Shown here piece after piece: positions 1 to 12,198 of a DNA stretch of 64,000 nt. Position 1 is the first letter of the stretch. The number at the start of each line of letters is the position of its first letter. The DNA comes from Sipunculus nudus. Taxonomy: Eukaryota > Annelida > Sipuncula > Golfingiida > Sipunculidae. A program made the translations under genes and the position numbers. Where the stretch lies: NCBI GenBank assembly GCA_026874595.1, contig CM049321.1, positions 1,488,479 through 1,552,478 on the forward strand, read 5' to 3'. The notes beneath the pieces are model-generated. The model was not told where the DNA came from, ran no database searches, and was given only the letters and a program-made list of their open reading frames with translations.

Positions 1-1676
1 TTTATTCAAGATACACCATTTTGAAGGGCACAAAACACATAATGAACAAGATCATTTAAAATATTTTAGTGAGGAAAAAGCTAACAAGCAAATGTAATGT
101 GCTTCTTTGGTTTCATCTATTCTTCAAGCATGCAAGTTCACATCAACTACACCTAAACTAACAACCATAATTAATCACAGTTTAGAATATGTGTCAGTTC
201 TGAGACGTCTACTTAACTTACTTGATCAAAATTTTCAACTTAACTGAGATAATTATATGTTCTGAATATCAAAATTACATGTGTAATATATTAAATATAT
301 ACATGCATAAGTAAATATCAGTTTTATTCATTTATAAGTGAACAAAAGTAATTTTTCAGTCCTGATGCTCATTAATGGGTGACCTAACATGGGGCTAGGG
401 AGAGGTTTGTGATACCATTACTGTAATTTTTTGATAGCCGAAAATCCACAGCTAAGAAAATGATATGATTACTGACAGTTGGCGGTCTCAAAAAAAAGAG
501 ATGAACATGCGTGAAAATAGAAATTTTATTTCAGAGGGTGACAAACATGGTGGAGGTTTCACTTTAGAGTGAATAACGTAAACAAAGCTAATCTTATAAC
601 TAATAACTAATCTAAATTGAAGATTAAATGCTGCAATACAAATATTCTCTACCTTCAATAGTTAAAATGCTGAGCTTGTGAATATTGTTCCCACTGTTCT
701 ATCTAAATCCATTATGATCTTGTTAATAATTCACACAAATTAGCCAATATCAACCTAATTTATGTATACTAGATACACATTTTTCTATTTGCTAAATTTC
801 AGTTACCTAATTTCAATGACTTAAGTTCAGGTATCCTAACAGATATTTCAGGGCCTTCTTTCCTTAATAATAATATGACGTATTATGTTATAAGTTCTAG
901 ATCCAATGTTACAATATGGGCACATTTTTAAGGGGTGACTGGGGTGGGGGGAGGGGGGAGATCACTGACCAAAAACCCTAACTTATGATAAATAACCTTA
1001 AATAACAAATAAAATTTTGAATTTACAGGTCTTGGATCACAAGTCAACACTGAGTAACATGTATATTAATAATTATTTATTAATTTTGTTTTAGTTTGTT
1101 GAATTAATGTACATGTTCAGCAAGCTATATTTATAGTTTTTAGCTGTGAAATACCAATGTTTAACATGAATATTTTATTATTATATTTTAGACATTCACA
1201 TAAGATGTAAAATTACAAAATTAATATGACAGGAGTCCAACCAATGATATTTTCATAGAATATGAAATAAATTCATAAAATATTAATAATTATGGACTTA
1301 CAATGTTTTACAAATTCACTGAATTGGTTCAAGGCCAGCTAGGTAAATATAGTGTAACTGAAGCTAGCCTAGGATTAGATTAGGATTCTGATCTGGGCTG
1401 GTCTAGTTTAAAATCAGTCCACCACAGGATTGTAAACTTGACCAGCCCAGATCAAAATTCTAATCTGGGCTGGCCCAGTTTAAAATCAGTCCAGACCTGA
1501 TTTAAATCCTGAACTCATCACCAGAGGGTTGTAATCTGGACCGGCCTGGATCAAAATTTTCAGTTTAAAACTGGTCTGGCCCAGATTAGAATTTTGATCC
1601 GGGCCGGTCCAAATCAAAATTTTGATCTGGGCTGGCCCAGTTTTAAATTGGGCCAGATTCTAATCTGGGCCTCGAC
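1..1676. mobile_element. Foldback element, left copy (truncated by window edge)
   Basis: This segment ends at 1676 with the terminus ATCTGGGCCTCGAC, matching (inverted) the termini at 1699, 3767, 29868 and 31597. Bases 1-1360 are the AT-rich internal part and 1363-1676 the subrepeat-rich terminal arm. Its other arm would lie left of the window. The terminus is followed by a TA-rich tract. No transposase is visible, so it is probably non-autonomous. Confidence 0.7.
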
Positions 1677-3328
1677 ATATGTATATATATATAAATATGT
1701 CGAGGCCCAGATTAGAATCTGGCCCAATTTAAAACTGGGCCAGCCCAGATTAAAATTTTGATCTGGGCCGGTCCAGATTAAAATCCTGTGGTGAAGACTT
1801 CAGGATTTAAATCTGGTCTGGACTGCTTTTAAACTGGGCCAGCCGAGATTAGAATTTTGATCTGGGCCAGTCAGGTTAACAATCCTGTGGTGGACTGATT
1901 TTAAACTGGACCAGCCCAGATCAGAATCCTTATATACTCCTAGTCTGGCTTCAATTACACTATATTACCCAGCTGGCCTTTAATCAATTCAAAGAATTTG
2001 TAAAGCATTGTAAGTCAGTAATAATTTATATTTTATGAATTTATTACATATTCTATCAAAATATCATTGGTTGGACTCCTGTCATATTTATTTTGTAATT
2101 TTACCTCTTATGTGAAATGTCTAAAATATAATTATAAAATATTTATGTTAAACATTGTTATTCTACAGCTAAAAACTAGGTCTACATATATAGCTTGCAG
2201 AACATGTGCATTAATTCAACAAACTAAAACAATATTTAATCAATAATTATAAATATATATGTTACACAATGCTAAGCTTGTGATCCAAGACCTGTAAATT
2301 CAAAATTTTATTTGTTATTTAAAGTTATTTATCATTTATCATAAGTTGGGGTATTTGGGCTGTAATCTTCCCCACTCCCCACAGTCACCCATTAAAAAAT
2401 TTGCACATAGTGTAACATTCGACCTAGAACTTATAACATACTACATATTAAGGGAAGAAGGCCCTGAAACATCTATTAAGATACCTGAACTTAAGTCACT
2501 GAAATTAGGTGACTGAAATATAGCAAACATAAAATTATATATCAAGTGTAAATAATTTAGGTTGATATTTGCTAATTTGTGTGAATTTTTAACACGAACA
2601 TAATGTATTTAGATAGAACAGTGGGAACAATATTCACCAACTCAGTATTTTAACTACTGAAGGTAGAGAATATTTGTACTGCAGCATTTAACTATCTTCA
2701 ATTTAGATTTAGTTATCAGTTAATAGATTAGCTTTTTTAAGTTATTAACTCCAAAATGAAACCTTCACCATGTTTGTTTCCCCCTGAAATAAAATTTTAA
2801 ATCCAAGTTCACGCATGTTCACCTCTGTTTTTGAGACTGCCAAATGACAGCAATCATATCATTTTCTCAGCTGTGGATTTTCTGTTATTGAAAATACAGT
2901 AATGGTATCACAAACCTCTCCCTAGCCCCATGTTAGGGCACAATGTCATGCTGCTTAACCAAATGAGCATCAAGACTGATAAATTACTTTTGTTCACTTA
3001 TAAATGAGTAAAGCTGGTATTTAATTATGCATGTATATATTTAATATTACACATGTAATTTTGATATGCAGAACAGAAAATTATCTTAGTTAAGTTGAAA
3101 ATTTTGATATTAAGTCAAGTAGATGTTTCAGAAATGAATATTCTAAACTGTGATTAATTATGGTAGTTGGTTTAGGTGAAGTTCAAATGTGAACTTGCTT
3201 GCTTGAAGAATAGATGAAACCAAAATGCACATTACATTTGTTCATAAGTTTTTTCCTCACTTAAATATTTTAAATGATCTTGTTCATTATGTGTTTTGTG
3301 CCCTTCAAAATGGTGTATCTGGAATAAA
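1..3328. repeat. Giant inverted repeat, arms about 1.65 kb
   Basis: The first bases of the window read as the reverse complement of the bases ending at 3328, and correspondence continues, with small indels, to a centre near 1687. Arms are 1-1680 and 1695-3328 around a short TA-rich loop. Each arm has an AT-rich outer part of about 1.35 kb and an inner block of CCAGCCCAGATT-type subrepeats. The left arm reaches the window edge and may continue. The best reading is two copies of one foldback element in opposite orientation, abutting at the centre. No reading frame of note lies in either arm. Confidence 0.93.
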
Positions 3329-3767
3329 TGTTTACTGTATTATCTGATTTAAGATGATAAAAATCAAGCTAGCCTAAGATTAGATTAGGATTCTGATCTG
3401 GGTAGGCCCAGTTTAAAATCAGTCCACCACAGGATTGTAATCTTGACTAGCCCAGATTAAACTTCTAATCTGGGCCGGCCCAGTTTAAAATCAGTCAACC
3501 ACAGGATTGTAAACTTAACCAGCCCAGATCAAAATTCTAATCTGGGCCAGCCCAGTTTAAAATCAGTCCAGACCAGATTTAAATCCTGAAGTCTTCACCA
3601 CAGGATTGTAATCTGGACCAGCCCAGATCAAAATTTTAATCTGGGCTGGTCCAGTTTAAAACTGGGCCTACCCAGATTAGAATTATGATCTGGGCCGGTC
3701 AAAATCAAAATTTTGATCTGGGCTAGCCCAGTTTTAAATTGGGCCAGATTCTAATCTGGGCCTTGAC
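1699..3767. mobile_element. Foldback-type element with long inverted terminal arms
   Basis: The left terminus GTCGAGGCCCAGATT (1699) and right terminus AATCTGGGCCTTGAC (ending 3767) are inverted copies. Arms run about 1699-1975 and 3363-3767; the right arm is longer by roughly one extra subrepeat unit. Arms consist of imperfect units built from CCAGCCCAGATTAAAATC-like blocks, many self-complementary. The AT-rich interior (about 1976-3360) has no coding potential. Both ends abut (TA)n tracts (1677-1698 and 3768-3783). This resembles foldback elements in plan; the superfamily is not determined. Confidence 0.75.
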
Positions 3768-3783
3768 ATATATATATGTATAT

Positions 3784-6760
3784 ATTATTCTTATCATCTT
3801 TATAATTTTATAAATTAAAAATTCTGGAAAGCTGATTAATCAAAAACTGAATAAAATATTTAAGTTTTGTTCCACAGCTTCTCATGCTTAACTTAAACTG
3901 TGGCTAAAATGTAGTATTACATACAGTGCTATTTCCATGGAGACCAGATAATGAGTTGGAGGGGGGGGGGAGCAGTTTGTCACTGGTCCACTGGACAAGT
4001 TTTACTTTTCTGCATATATCAGGTCATTATAACAAACAATAATACTTTCCAATGCTTTCCAGGGTTGAAAAGTGTCAGTATGAAAGTGTCAGATCTGATG
4101 TATACACAAAAATGTACACCTTTTAGAGGGACAGCAGATGACCTCAAGGGTCATGTTTTAATAATACATCATTCAAGCATATCACCAATTGAGTACTCAA
4201 CTTTCTAAGGCATGAGTACGGAACAACTTAGGACATAATAAGTACAAGCTTTTGACTCAAATAGTGTCCTAGTTTCTGGTTACTTTATTAAACTAACTGC
4301 ATTCTTCAAGGTCTGACCCTTGATGAAGCTGACAAATTTGACCATAGAACATGTAAAAGGAGCGGGATAAAACGAAAGGTGAACATAGCCCCGTGGGGTC
4401 ATGAATGAACCATTACACTCTGTGTCCGCCTGGCTGAGTATATATAATTCATCAATACTGGTCATGGGGTGGGGTAATACCTCGCTGGTTTTGCGGTTCA
4501 ATAGACAATCACTCGAGGGCGCCGTTATTGCTGGAGGGACTCTAATTATCTTCTCACGTGTCTGACACATGGAACACGGCAATAATAATATTCATCCAGC
4601 AGGGAACATTGGTACGACATATGGATTTCTCTTATTTCATGCCCCTACTGCCATACCTGCTTGGTAAACGAGCTCTTGGAGCGAACATTGGAAAGCAGTG
4701 AGGCTGTGCTCTTGTCACACCAATATTGTAACAACAGATTCATCAGCCGCATGTTTGATAATATATTCTACATCGTATTTTGAGGAACCTTTCCGCTTAT
4801 TTAACATCCTAGTTATATACTTAAGGAAGAAACCAACTGAGAGGATTAATAAGGTATGCTATATTTTATTATATCATGATAAACTATTGTTGTGTTCACA
4901 ATACTTTCATTTACATATAATGTTAGTTTTAGTGTGAAGTTGATACTTACTGTATCTTGACTCTCAACTATATATTAGATTTTCATCTATTAAACCTAAT
5001 GTTATCTGAGAAGACTAATTGAGAAATTCAGATTACTTTGATCTACCTTGATTAATGATTACTGTATATGCATATATGATGTGTGCTGTTAAAATAGTCA
5101 AAATTGGACAAATAATTTAGTAATAGACAGGTCATTCTTTCAAAATCATCCCCCATCCCCTAACTTTTTTTTAATTATTTTTTTAGCTGAACATCGTGAT
5201 CCATTGGTCATTAAATTGTTTTAAAGTAAAAATATTATATAAATGAATAAGTTTGAAGTTTTATATTATAAGGGCCATATAATATTAATTTTGTACTACA
5301 GTGATGTAAACAAACAAGTATCAAGTAAAATAGTGGACACAAAGAGTGTAGAGGAGAGAACAGACAGAGGACACAGGAATCCTACAGTATCACCAAGGCT
5401 ATTAGCAGGCCAGAAGTCAGGGGTTCAAATGGAATTGCGTTTGAAAATGTCACATTTGCATTTAAATGCAGTGCTGAAGGGGATTTTTTAAATGCTATCT
5501 CGTAATTTTATATATTATTCATGAAAATCTTCATATTAGTATTATGAATGATCATTCAATTATATATTCCAGTATCACTGGTTTCAGCTGCTCCATACAC
5601 TAATTCATTCATTACAACAAACACACACAAAAGGACAAAATAGAGCCTAAGTGTAAATTGATCTTTTTTTATTACAATTGCATCTGCATTTGTTAACTTC
5701 AAAAACATTCGCCTTTGATTTATTTTGTAGCATTTGCATTTGAATGAACTGAATCACATTTGAATTCAATCCTGTGTGCCTGCATATTAAGACTTTGGAA
5801 AGCACCAGATCATTCTGAAAAAAATTACAGCAGTGGAAAAACAAATCCAAACAGTAATAGTTCTGAAAAAGCTACTGAGGGACATCTTGTCCCTGAATTT
5901 TTTATCCATTACTGCAAAAAAGTCTGTTCCTGCAGGTACATGCATAGTTATCAAACATGTCAAAGATCTATTTTTATGTGATACAGCTGTTAGCAAGCAT
6001 TTCAGGTACTGCTTGTTTGCATTACCAAATACGGGCATGACCAGATGACCTTGTCCTTAAAGGTCATCAAACACAGGTCAAAGGTCGTAACATTTTAAGT
6101 CAGATGTATGATAAATATTCAAAGGCATGGGAATTAAATAAGACAGACTGAGCTGACTGTTTGATGTCCTGGCCTGGACAAATAGATGACACCAACATGT
6201 CCAAGTGACAGTTTCAATGGTAATCTTGTCACTGGGGGCAGCTGGAGTTTCCATTGGTATAGCATAGACAAAACATCTAATACTCCATTGACAGACCAAA
6301 AGGAATCACGGGCAGTAAAACACTAACTGACTGACAAGAGTGTTACCAGGGGAACCAAGTATTATTCCACTTTGTTGAGACCAGGGTTGGCCGGCCAAGG
6401 GTATAGTGATGACAGTGGGTGATCACTGGTAAATTGGTTATAATACTAGTCTATTGAGAAGTAATGATTCATTTTCTGGTTATATGATACTTATCAAGCT
6501 ATTGTGCTCATGATTTGATACATGATAAGATACACACATGATAATCTATATTTTAAATTCCAAGTAAAACTTCACTTGTATGTAGAAATGTAAATTTGCT
6601 AACACTAAAAAAATTGATTTCCTACATTAATGAAACTGATTTCCAAACAATTAGCTGATCATATGCTGTTAAACTTATTTTTTTCTGGTGATTTTTTACC
6701 TTAACTGGCTTACATTGTGCTGAAAGACACTTTTCATCCATGTTCAAATTTGACCTAGCC
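3784..6760. other. Intergenic, no supported gene
   Basis: AT-rich sequence with only short chance reading frames. Between 4280 and 4720 base composition is more even and an open minus-strand frame with weak CUB-like spacing exists (see findings), but no complete exon structure could be defended. Nothing recognisable was found elsewhere in this stretch. Confidence 0.5.
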
Positions 6761-6849
6761 GTTGATAATATGCATCAAACTTGTGGGTTTGGTGACTGTA
6801 TCTCAAATTCTTACAAAGTTATTCCGTTTAAACATAATTTTAGCACGAA

Positions 6850-7920
6850 AACAACATAAGGCGGCACTACCTGTCTTCTGCAAAAAACAATGTGATCAAC
6901 GATCTTTTGTCAATTTGATTTTTGGACCAATCCATGCATCCCTCAGTGAGATATCAAAGTTAACATCATTTCAGCATTATCGCCTCTGTGACCTTGAGAA
7001 TTGAATCAAGGTCATCCATATTCAAACTTGGCCTAGCCCTTGATAAGATGCATCTAAACTGTAGGTTTCGTGACTGTACCACAAATTCTTTTTGAGTTAT
7101 TGCCCTAATATCATTTTAGCATAATCGCTGCTGTGACCTTGAAAAAATGCATCAAGGTCAACCATGTTCGAACTTGACCTAGCCCTTGATAAGATGCATC
7201 TAAACTGTAGGTTTGGTGACTGTACCACAAATTCTTTTTGAGTTATTGCCCTAATATCTTTGAGCATAATCAATGCTGTGACCTTGAAACAAGGGACCCA
7301 TGGGTCACGGCACTCAGCTGTTATATATGATAAAAAAATATGATTTGGGAAAGAGGCACATGCTTGTTTTGTGTGGTAATAATTATAAGCTTTATTATGA
7401 GTTATTATGGACCAATCCATGCATCCCTCAGTGAGATATTAAAGTTAACATCATTTCAGCATTATCACCTCTGTGACCTTGAAAACTGAATCAAGGTCAT
7501 CCATATTCAAACTTGGCCTAGCCGTTGATAAGATGCATCAAATTTGTGGGTTTTGTGACTGTACCCCAAATTCTTACAAAGTTATTGCCTTAATATCATT
7601 TTAGCATAATTGCTGCTCTGACCTTGAAAAAATGCATCAAGGTCATCCATGTTCGGACTTGACCTAGCCGTTGATAAGATGCATCAAACCTGTGGGTTTT
7701 GTGACTGTACCTTAAATTCTTACAAAGTTATTGCCTTAATATCATTTTAGCATAATCACAGCTGTGACCTTGAAAAATGCATCAAGGTCAACCATGTTCG
7801 AACTTGACCTAGCCCTTGATAAGATGCATCTAAACTGTAGGTTTGGTGACTGTACAACAAATTCTTTTTGAGTTATTGCCCTAATATCATTAAAGCATAA
7901 TCGATGCTGTGACCTTGAAA
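6850..7920 (+). repeat. Tandem array of ~145-bp units with paired TGACCTTGA / TCAAGGTCA
   Basis: Successive units start with the same TGACCTTGA motif at 6989, 7134, 7474, 7619, 7765 and 7910, about 145 bp apart, with a break around 7290-7405. Each complete unit has TGACCTTGA followed 8-9 bp later by the inverted copy TCAAGGTCA (for example 7134-7160). The rest is a conserved stretch about 'gataagatgcatc' and 'ttattgccctaatatc'. Diverged single units recur near 29698-29800 and 31863-31965. Such core repeats are typical of bivalve pearl-like repeats. Noncoding. Confidence 0.9.
7290..7405 (+). mobile_element. 5'-end fragment of the palindrome-ended element family
   Basis: This begins with CAAGGGACCCATGGGTCA and follows the first ~115 bp of the element at 7921 closely, then stops at about 7405 where array sequence resumes. 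Its left flank (7205-7289) is nearly the same as the left flank of the full element (7845-7920). The junction was therefore duplicated together with array sequence, rather than inserted twice. Confidence 0.8.
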
Positions 7921-10568
7921 CGAGGGACCCATGGGTCACGGCGCTCAGCTGTTATATATGATAAAAAATATGATTTGGGAAAGAGGCACATGCTTGTTTT
8001 GTGTGGTAATAATTATAAGCTTTATTATGAGTTGTTGGTGTTTAGCTTATGTATGATTTTGATAGTATCTTTGGAGACAGGGAAGAGGATTGATTTCATT
8101 TATTTTATTAACAAATGGAGTGCTATTGTCACATAGATTTTGACTTGGCCATATAACTTATAAGCAGCACATATAATAAAAGAGTTTAACTATTTATAAA
8201 AATTTAATAACAAATATTGTGCCAATATAATTTTTATTAAAAAAAATAATAAGAAAATCATATAATTTTTTAAAATTAAATATAACTGAAATGATTATTG
8301 AAATAATTTTATAGAATATATTCATGAATGCATTCATGAACACATTTTGAAAGTATCTGCACTTGTATTCAAATACTTTCATTTTTACCTGAATTCCCAT
8401 TCTTATGCAATAAAATTTTTTAATGCAGTACATATTCATATTCGTATTCAGATACATTTGCAAAGCATTCGCACCATGTCTAGTATTTATTCAGTTTAGC
8501 CAAACAATGATGTTGAGAATCCAGAATATACAAAATTCACAAATTCAAATAATGATCATAAGTACCTGGTTTTATGGCTTTTATTTATGTTAAAAAAAAA
8601 TAAATGTAATATATTTACTTTGGACTACTTTCACATCAATCTACACACTAGACAGTAGGAATCTAGATTAATATTATTAACTGCATCTTTGTCTATCATT
8701 AATTTCCTTCATATGATCCCTAATGATTAGTAATGAATAATATGATTTAATTTTTTATCATTAAAATTTCACTGAAAAATACCATAGGTGACTGCATGGT
8801 GTTATTTGGAATAACATTGACATTGACATTCTATCCATCCATACAAGATTCTTACATCATCAGTAACAGCAAGTTAATTTTCTGTTACTCATCAACTAAC
8901 AAATTCATTTTCTATAAATTTTTACTTAATTTGTTATAAAAAACCAATACAAAATTATTAATTTATTGTTTATTGTTATGTTGTTTTTCAAAACAACTAC
9001 TAGATGAGTTGGGTTGGACACCTGGATCAACTGTGGCTGGGCATTAGCTGCCTGGCTGCCCCAGTGTATGCTTCGCTCAAGCATGCATAAACTGATGAAA
9101 GGTCAAAAAGGTCAACATACAGGTGACTGAAGAGGAGCTGGATTAAGCCTGGGTCTGACATGGTCTCATAAAAACATTAATAAAAGCTATAATATTGGCC
9201 AATTTCTTTCAGCTTTCTAAACTACAAAGATGAAATCCTTATGTGTGCATAATATGAAAATTATATCAACAGTGCTCTCAGGAAACAAACGTGCCATGGT
9301 CAAAGTTGGGCAAAATTTAAGGTATTAATTTTATATTTATACTAATAACTTATAAAATTTGAAAAATTCAGAACTAATTTTTGGTATTCAATTGAATCTT
9401 GATTAAATAATGTAACATCCCTGACAAAAAATCTCTAGCTTCAGCAATCCTCTTGTTAAGGGAGTAAATATATTTCTTGATTTTTTAAAAAGTGCATAAT
9501 GTTGTTGGCCCATAACTTAAAACAATTATGCAATACTGACATCATTTCTGGCATGTGCATAGCGAATGTATAGAAAAATATGTATATTATACATGATCAA
9601 AGTCAGATCAGTGGTTTTGATATTAGGCAGTCTTACAGTGTAAAAATGGGTTTTTAATGGAAAAACGAAGTTTTTCATTAAGATTTCGAAGGAATTAAGT
9701 CCTAGTGATCAAATTCTTGGCATGGTAGGGGATTTTGGAGACATCTAACTGTATGCAAAATTTAAGGAACTTAGAGCTGAAGCTTGGGAGCTGAGCTCTA
9801 GCAAACTGCATAACACTAGCTTGATGTAAACTTGATGTGACATGGTGCTTGAAAACTTGAATAAAATCTACAGTTTTAGATCAACTGGTTTCAAATTTTT
9901 GGTGTTAACAGACAAAATGCTAACAAAAACATGCTGTGAAAATTAAATCCACAGTACTTACAGGAAAAAAACGTGCCATGGTCAAACTTGGGCAAAATTT
10001 AAGGTACCAATTTTATATTTTTTGCCAAATATTGATCTAATTTTTGGTATACAATTAAATTTTGATTAATTAAAGTTGTATTACTGAAAAAAAGTCCCTA
10101 CCTTTAACACATTTGGTCTTAAGTGACCGAATATCTTTCCTGATTTTTTTACAAAGTCCATTATGTTTGGGCCCATAACTTTTTTAAATTAAATAATACT
10201 GACTTAATTTCTGGCATGTTCATAGGAACTATATAGAGGAATATTTATAGTAAATATGAAGAAAACCAGATGAGTGGTTTTGATATTAGGCAGTCCTGAA
10301 GTGTGAAAATAGATTTCTCATAAAAAACTGAGGTTATCCTTAATATCTCAAAAGGAACGAAGTCCTATTGACCCAATTTTCGGCATGGTAGGAGATTTTG
10401 GGGACATCTAACTGTATGGCGAATTTCAAATTTGTAGGTCCAATGGTGTCGAAACATGCCAGTCTTACGGACGGACATCCGGACAGACGGACGGACAGAC
10501 AGACGGACGGACGGACAACGGACAATGGACCACGACTATAGCTCATATGACTTATAGTCAGCTGAGCT
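7921..10568 (+). mobile_element. HINE/pearl-like element, copy A (2.65 kb)
   Basis: The 5' end carries a perfect 12-bp palindrome GACCCATGGGTC followed by CTCAGCTG. The 3' end has a GGAC/ACGG tetranucleotide tract (about 10466-10520) and then a terminal hairpin, AGCTCA..TGACT-tat-AGTCA..TGAGCT, ending GCT|A. GCTCAGCTG near the 5' end and CAGCTGAGC at the 3' end form short subterminal inverted repeats. It is inserted in an A-run inside a unit of the ~145-bp array, splitting TGACCTTGA (7910) from its partner TCAAGGTCA (10578), with no obvious target duplication. The interior holds two diverged ~650-bp copies (from about 9252 and 9940). There is no coding frame. These traits fit non-autonomous Helentron relatives; the family assignment is inference. 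Confidence 0.82.
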
Positions 10569-11000
10569 AAAAATGCATCAAGGTCATCCATGTTCGAACT
10601 TGACCTAGCTGTTGATAAGATGCATCAAACCTGTGGGTTTGGTGACTTTACCTCATATTCTTACTAAGTTGTTGCATTAACATCATTTTAACAAGAAAAC
10701 GACACAAGGTGGCGCCATCTGTCTTCTGCAAAAGACAAAGCTATCCAAGATCTTCGGTCAATTTGATTTTTGGATCATTCCATGAATCCCTTACTGAGAT
10801 ATTAAAGGTTTTGTGTGAATTTCACCAAATATGGGAATATTCAAGGTCAAGGCCACTCTCAAAGGAAAGGTCATTACCCCGATTTATATAAATATATAAA
10901 TATAAAACAAGTAAAAAATGATAGGTGGCACCACCAGTTTCTGGAACATGACAACCCTATCCATCATCTTTGATCAACTTGATTTTGGGATCAATCCATG
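10569..11000 (+). repeat. Right continuation of the ~145-bp array and its 3' tail
   Basis: The interrupted unit resumes with 'aaatgcatcaaggtca' and continues into a tail (about 10690-10860) matching 6845-6955: a 'ggcgccatctgtcttctgc' block and a 'tttttggaccaatcc'-like block. This is probably the end of the older repeat element into which copy A jumped. Confidence 0.75.
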
Positions 11001-11988
11001 CAAGATTTCTTGAGATATTTAAGAATTTGTGTGATTTTTCACCAAAATTATAAAAAAAAAAATACCATTTAATAATATACATTTTGAATGTGCAGATCAA
11101 TATAAAAACATAAAAAACGATTTAACTATTTTTATGAATGTATGAATGAAATAATATTAATTTGGTTTAAAAAATAATACTTCAGCCTATTAGTATTTCA
11201 TTTTGTGTTATTTGTAATCAAAAGATAATTCACAATTATATTTTAAAAGGTAATTTGATCAGTAATTATATTGTTCTGGAGGAAAAAAATGTAGCAGTAA
11301 ACATATACACTGATGCATTCAAAAAGTATATTTACTTGTGCTGTGTGCTGCAGGCCATCATCCTTATAACAAGTTCATGGGATTATCTTAAGTTAACAGA
11401 TGTCAGACAGCTGAATAAGCCCCTTAAGGAATGTCACTATTCTCATTATGAAAATGTCACTATACTCAATATGTCACCTCTAGCGACACATCCAAGATTT
11501 TTCCTATTGCTCAACAATCATGATTTTTTTTATAAAACATCACTTTCTTGAGCTTTTAAACGTGAATATAAAAATCTCAAGATACTGAGGTGAATTTATT
11601 CACCTTTTCAGTGAAATTTTGTTATTTTGACAATTAATAGTAACAGGAAAATGTTCCCAGTGGCTCAATGTGTCTTCAAATAAAACATCATTTACTTAAA
11701 AGTATTATTACAGTAAAGTGAGGTGACATTATCAGCCAAGTACTTGGCCTTGATGTGTTATAATTACAGTTATAGTCACCTCTTGATTTTATGTGAGAGC
11801 TCATTATATCGTCACATAAAAAGACAATACACTTAAAGTGCCATTCCTAGACGCATTTTCAACACCCTCTCCACACGTCTTATTGGTTCTGTGTCTGTAT
11901 GATAAGCTTAAATATTATGTGAACTTATCACATCAGAATAAGAAAACTTATCAATTTATAAATAAATAATTAAGATTTTCTTTTCTAG
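11001..11988. other. AT-rich upstream region of the arrestin-like gene
   Basis: No supported gene. The stretch ends with a good splice acceptor (pyrimidine-rich 'attttcttttctag', AG at 11987-11988), so part of it is probably the first intron of the arrestin-like gene. No 5' exon could be placed. Confidence 0.4.
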
Positions 11989-12198
11989 GTAAAGGTAATC
12001 ATTTTTGCCGCTTTGGAAGTGATGTCTTGGTGATGGAAAAGCTGATGGGTGTATGAGTGAGGATGCGGTTACCGTCAGCAACTACTTAGAGTCAAGTGTC
12101 CTGATCAGCCAGGTGTGAATGCTGCACGGATGAGCGATTGGTAAAAGAGGCCGACTGTGTGTTCTAAATATAACCCAGCTGTTTGGCCAAAATCCACT
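11989..12198 (+). other. Putative 5' UTR part of the arrestin-like gene's main exon
   Basis: Sequence between the acceptor at 11988 and the first in-frame ATG at 12199. The coding frame is closed by TAA at 12142-12144 with no ATG between it and 12199. Several short upstream ATGs (for example in 'ggtgatggaaaagctgatgg') occur in this leader, so translation may be damped. The exon boundary is inferred only from the acceptor motif. Confidence 0.4.

Noticed and set aside
8194-8463. Minus-strand frame of 89 codons, repeated in copy B near 27000
   Set aside because: Part of the noncoding AT-rich interior of the mobile element; the frame is shortened by indels in the second copy and has no family resemblance.
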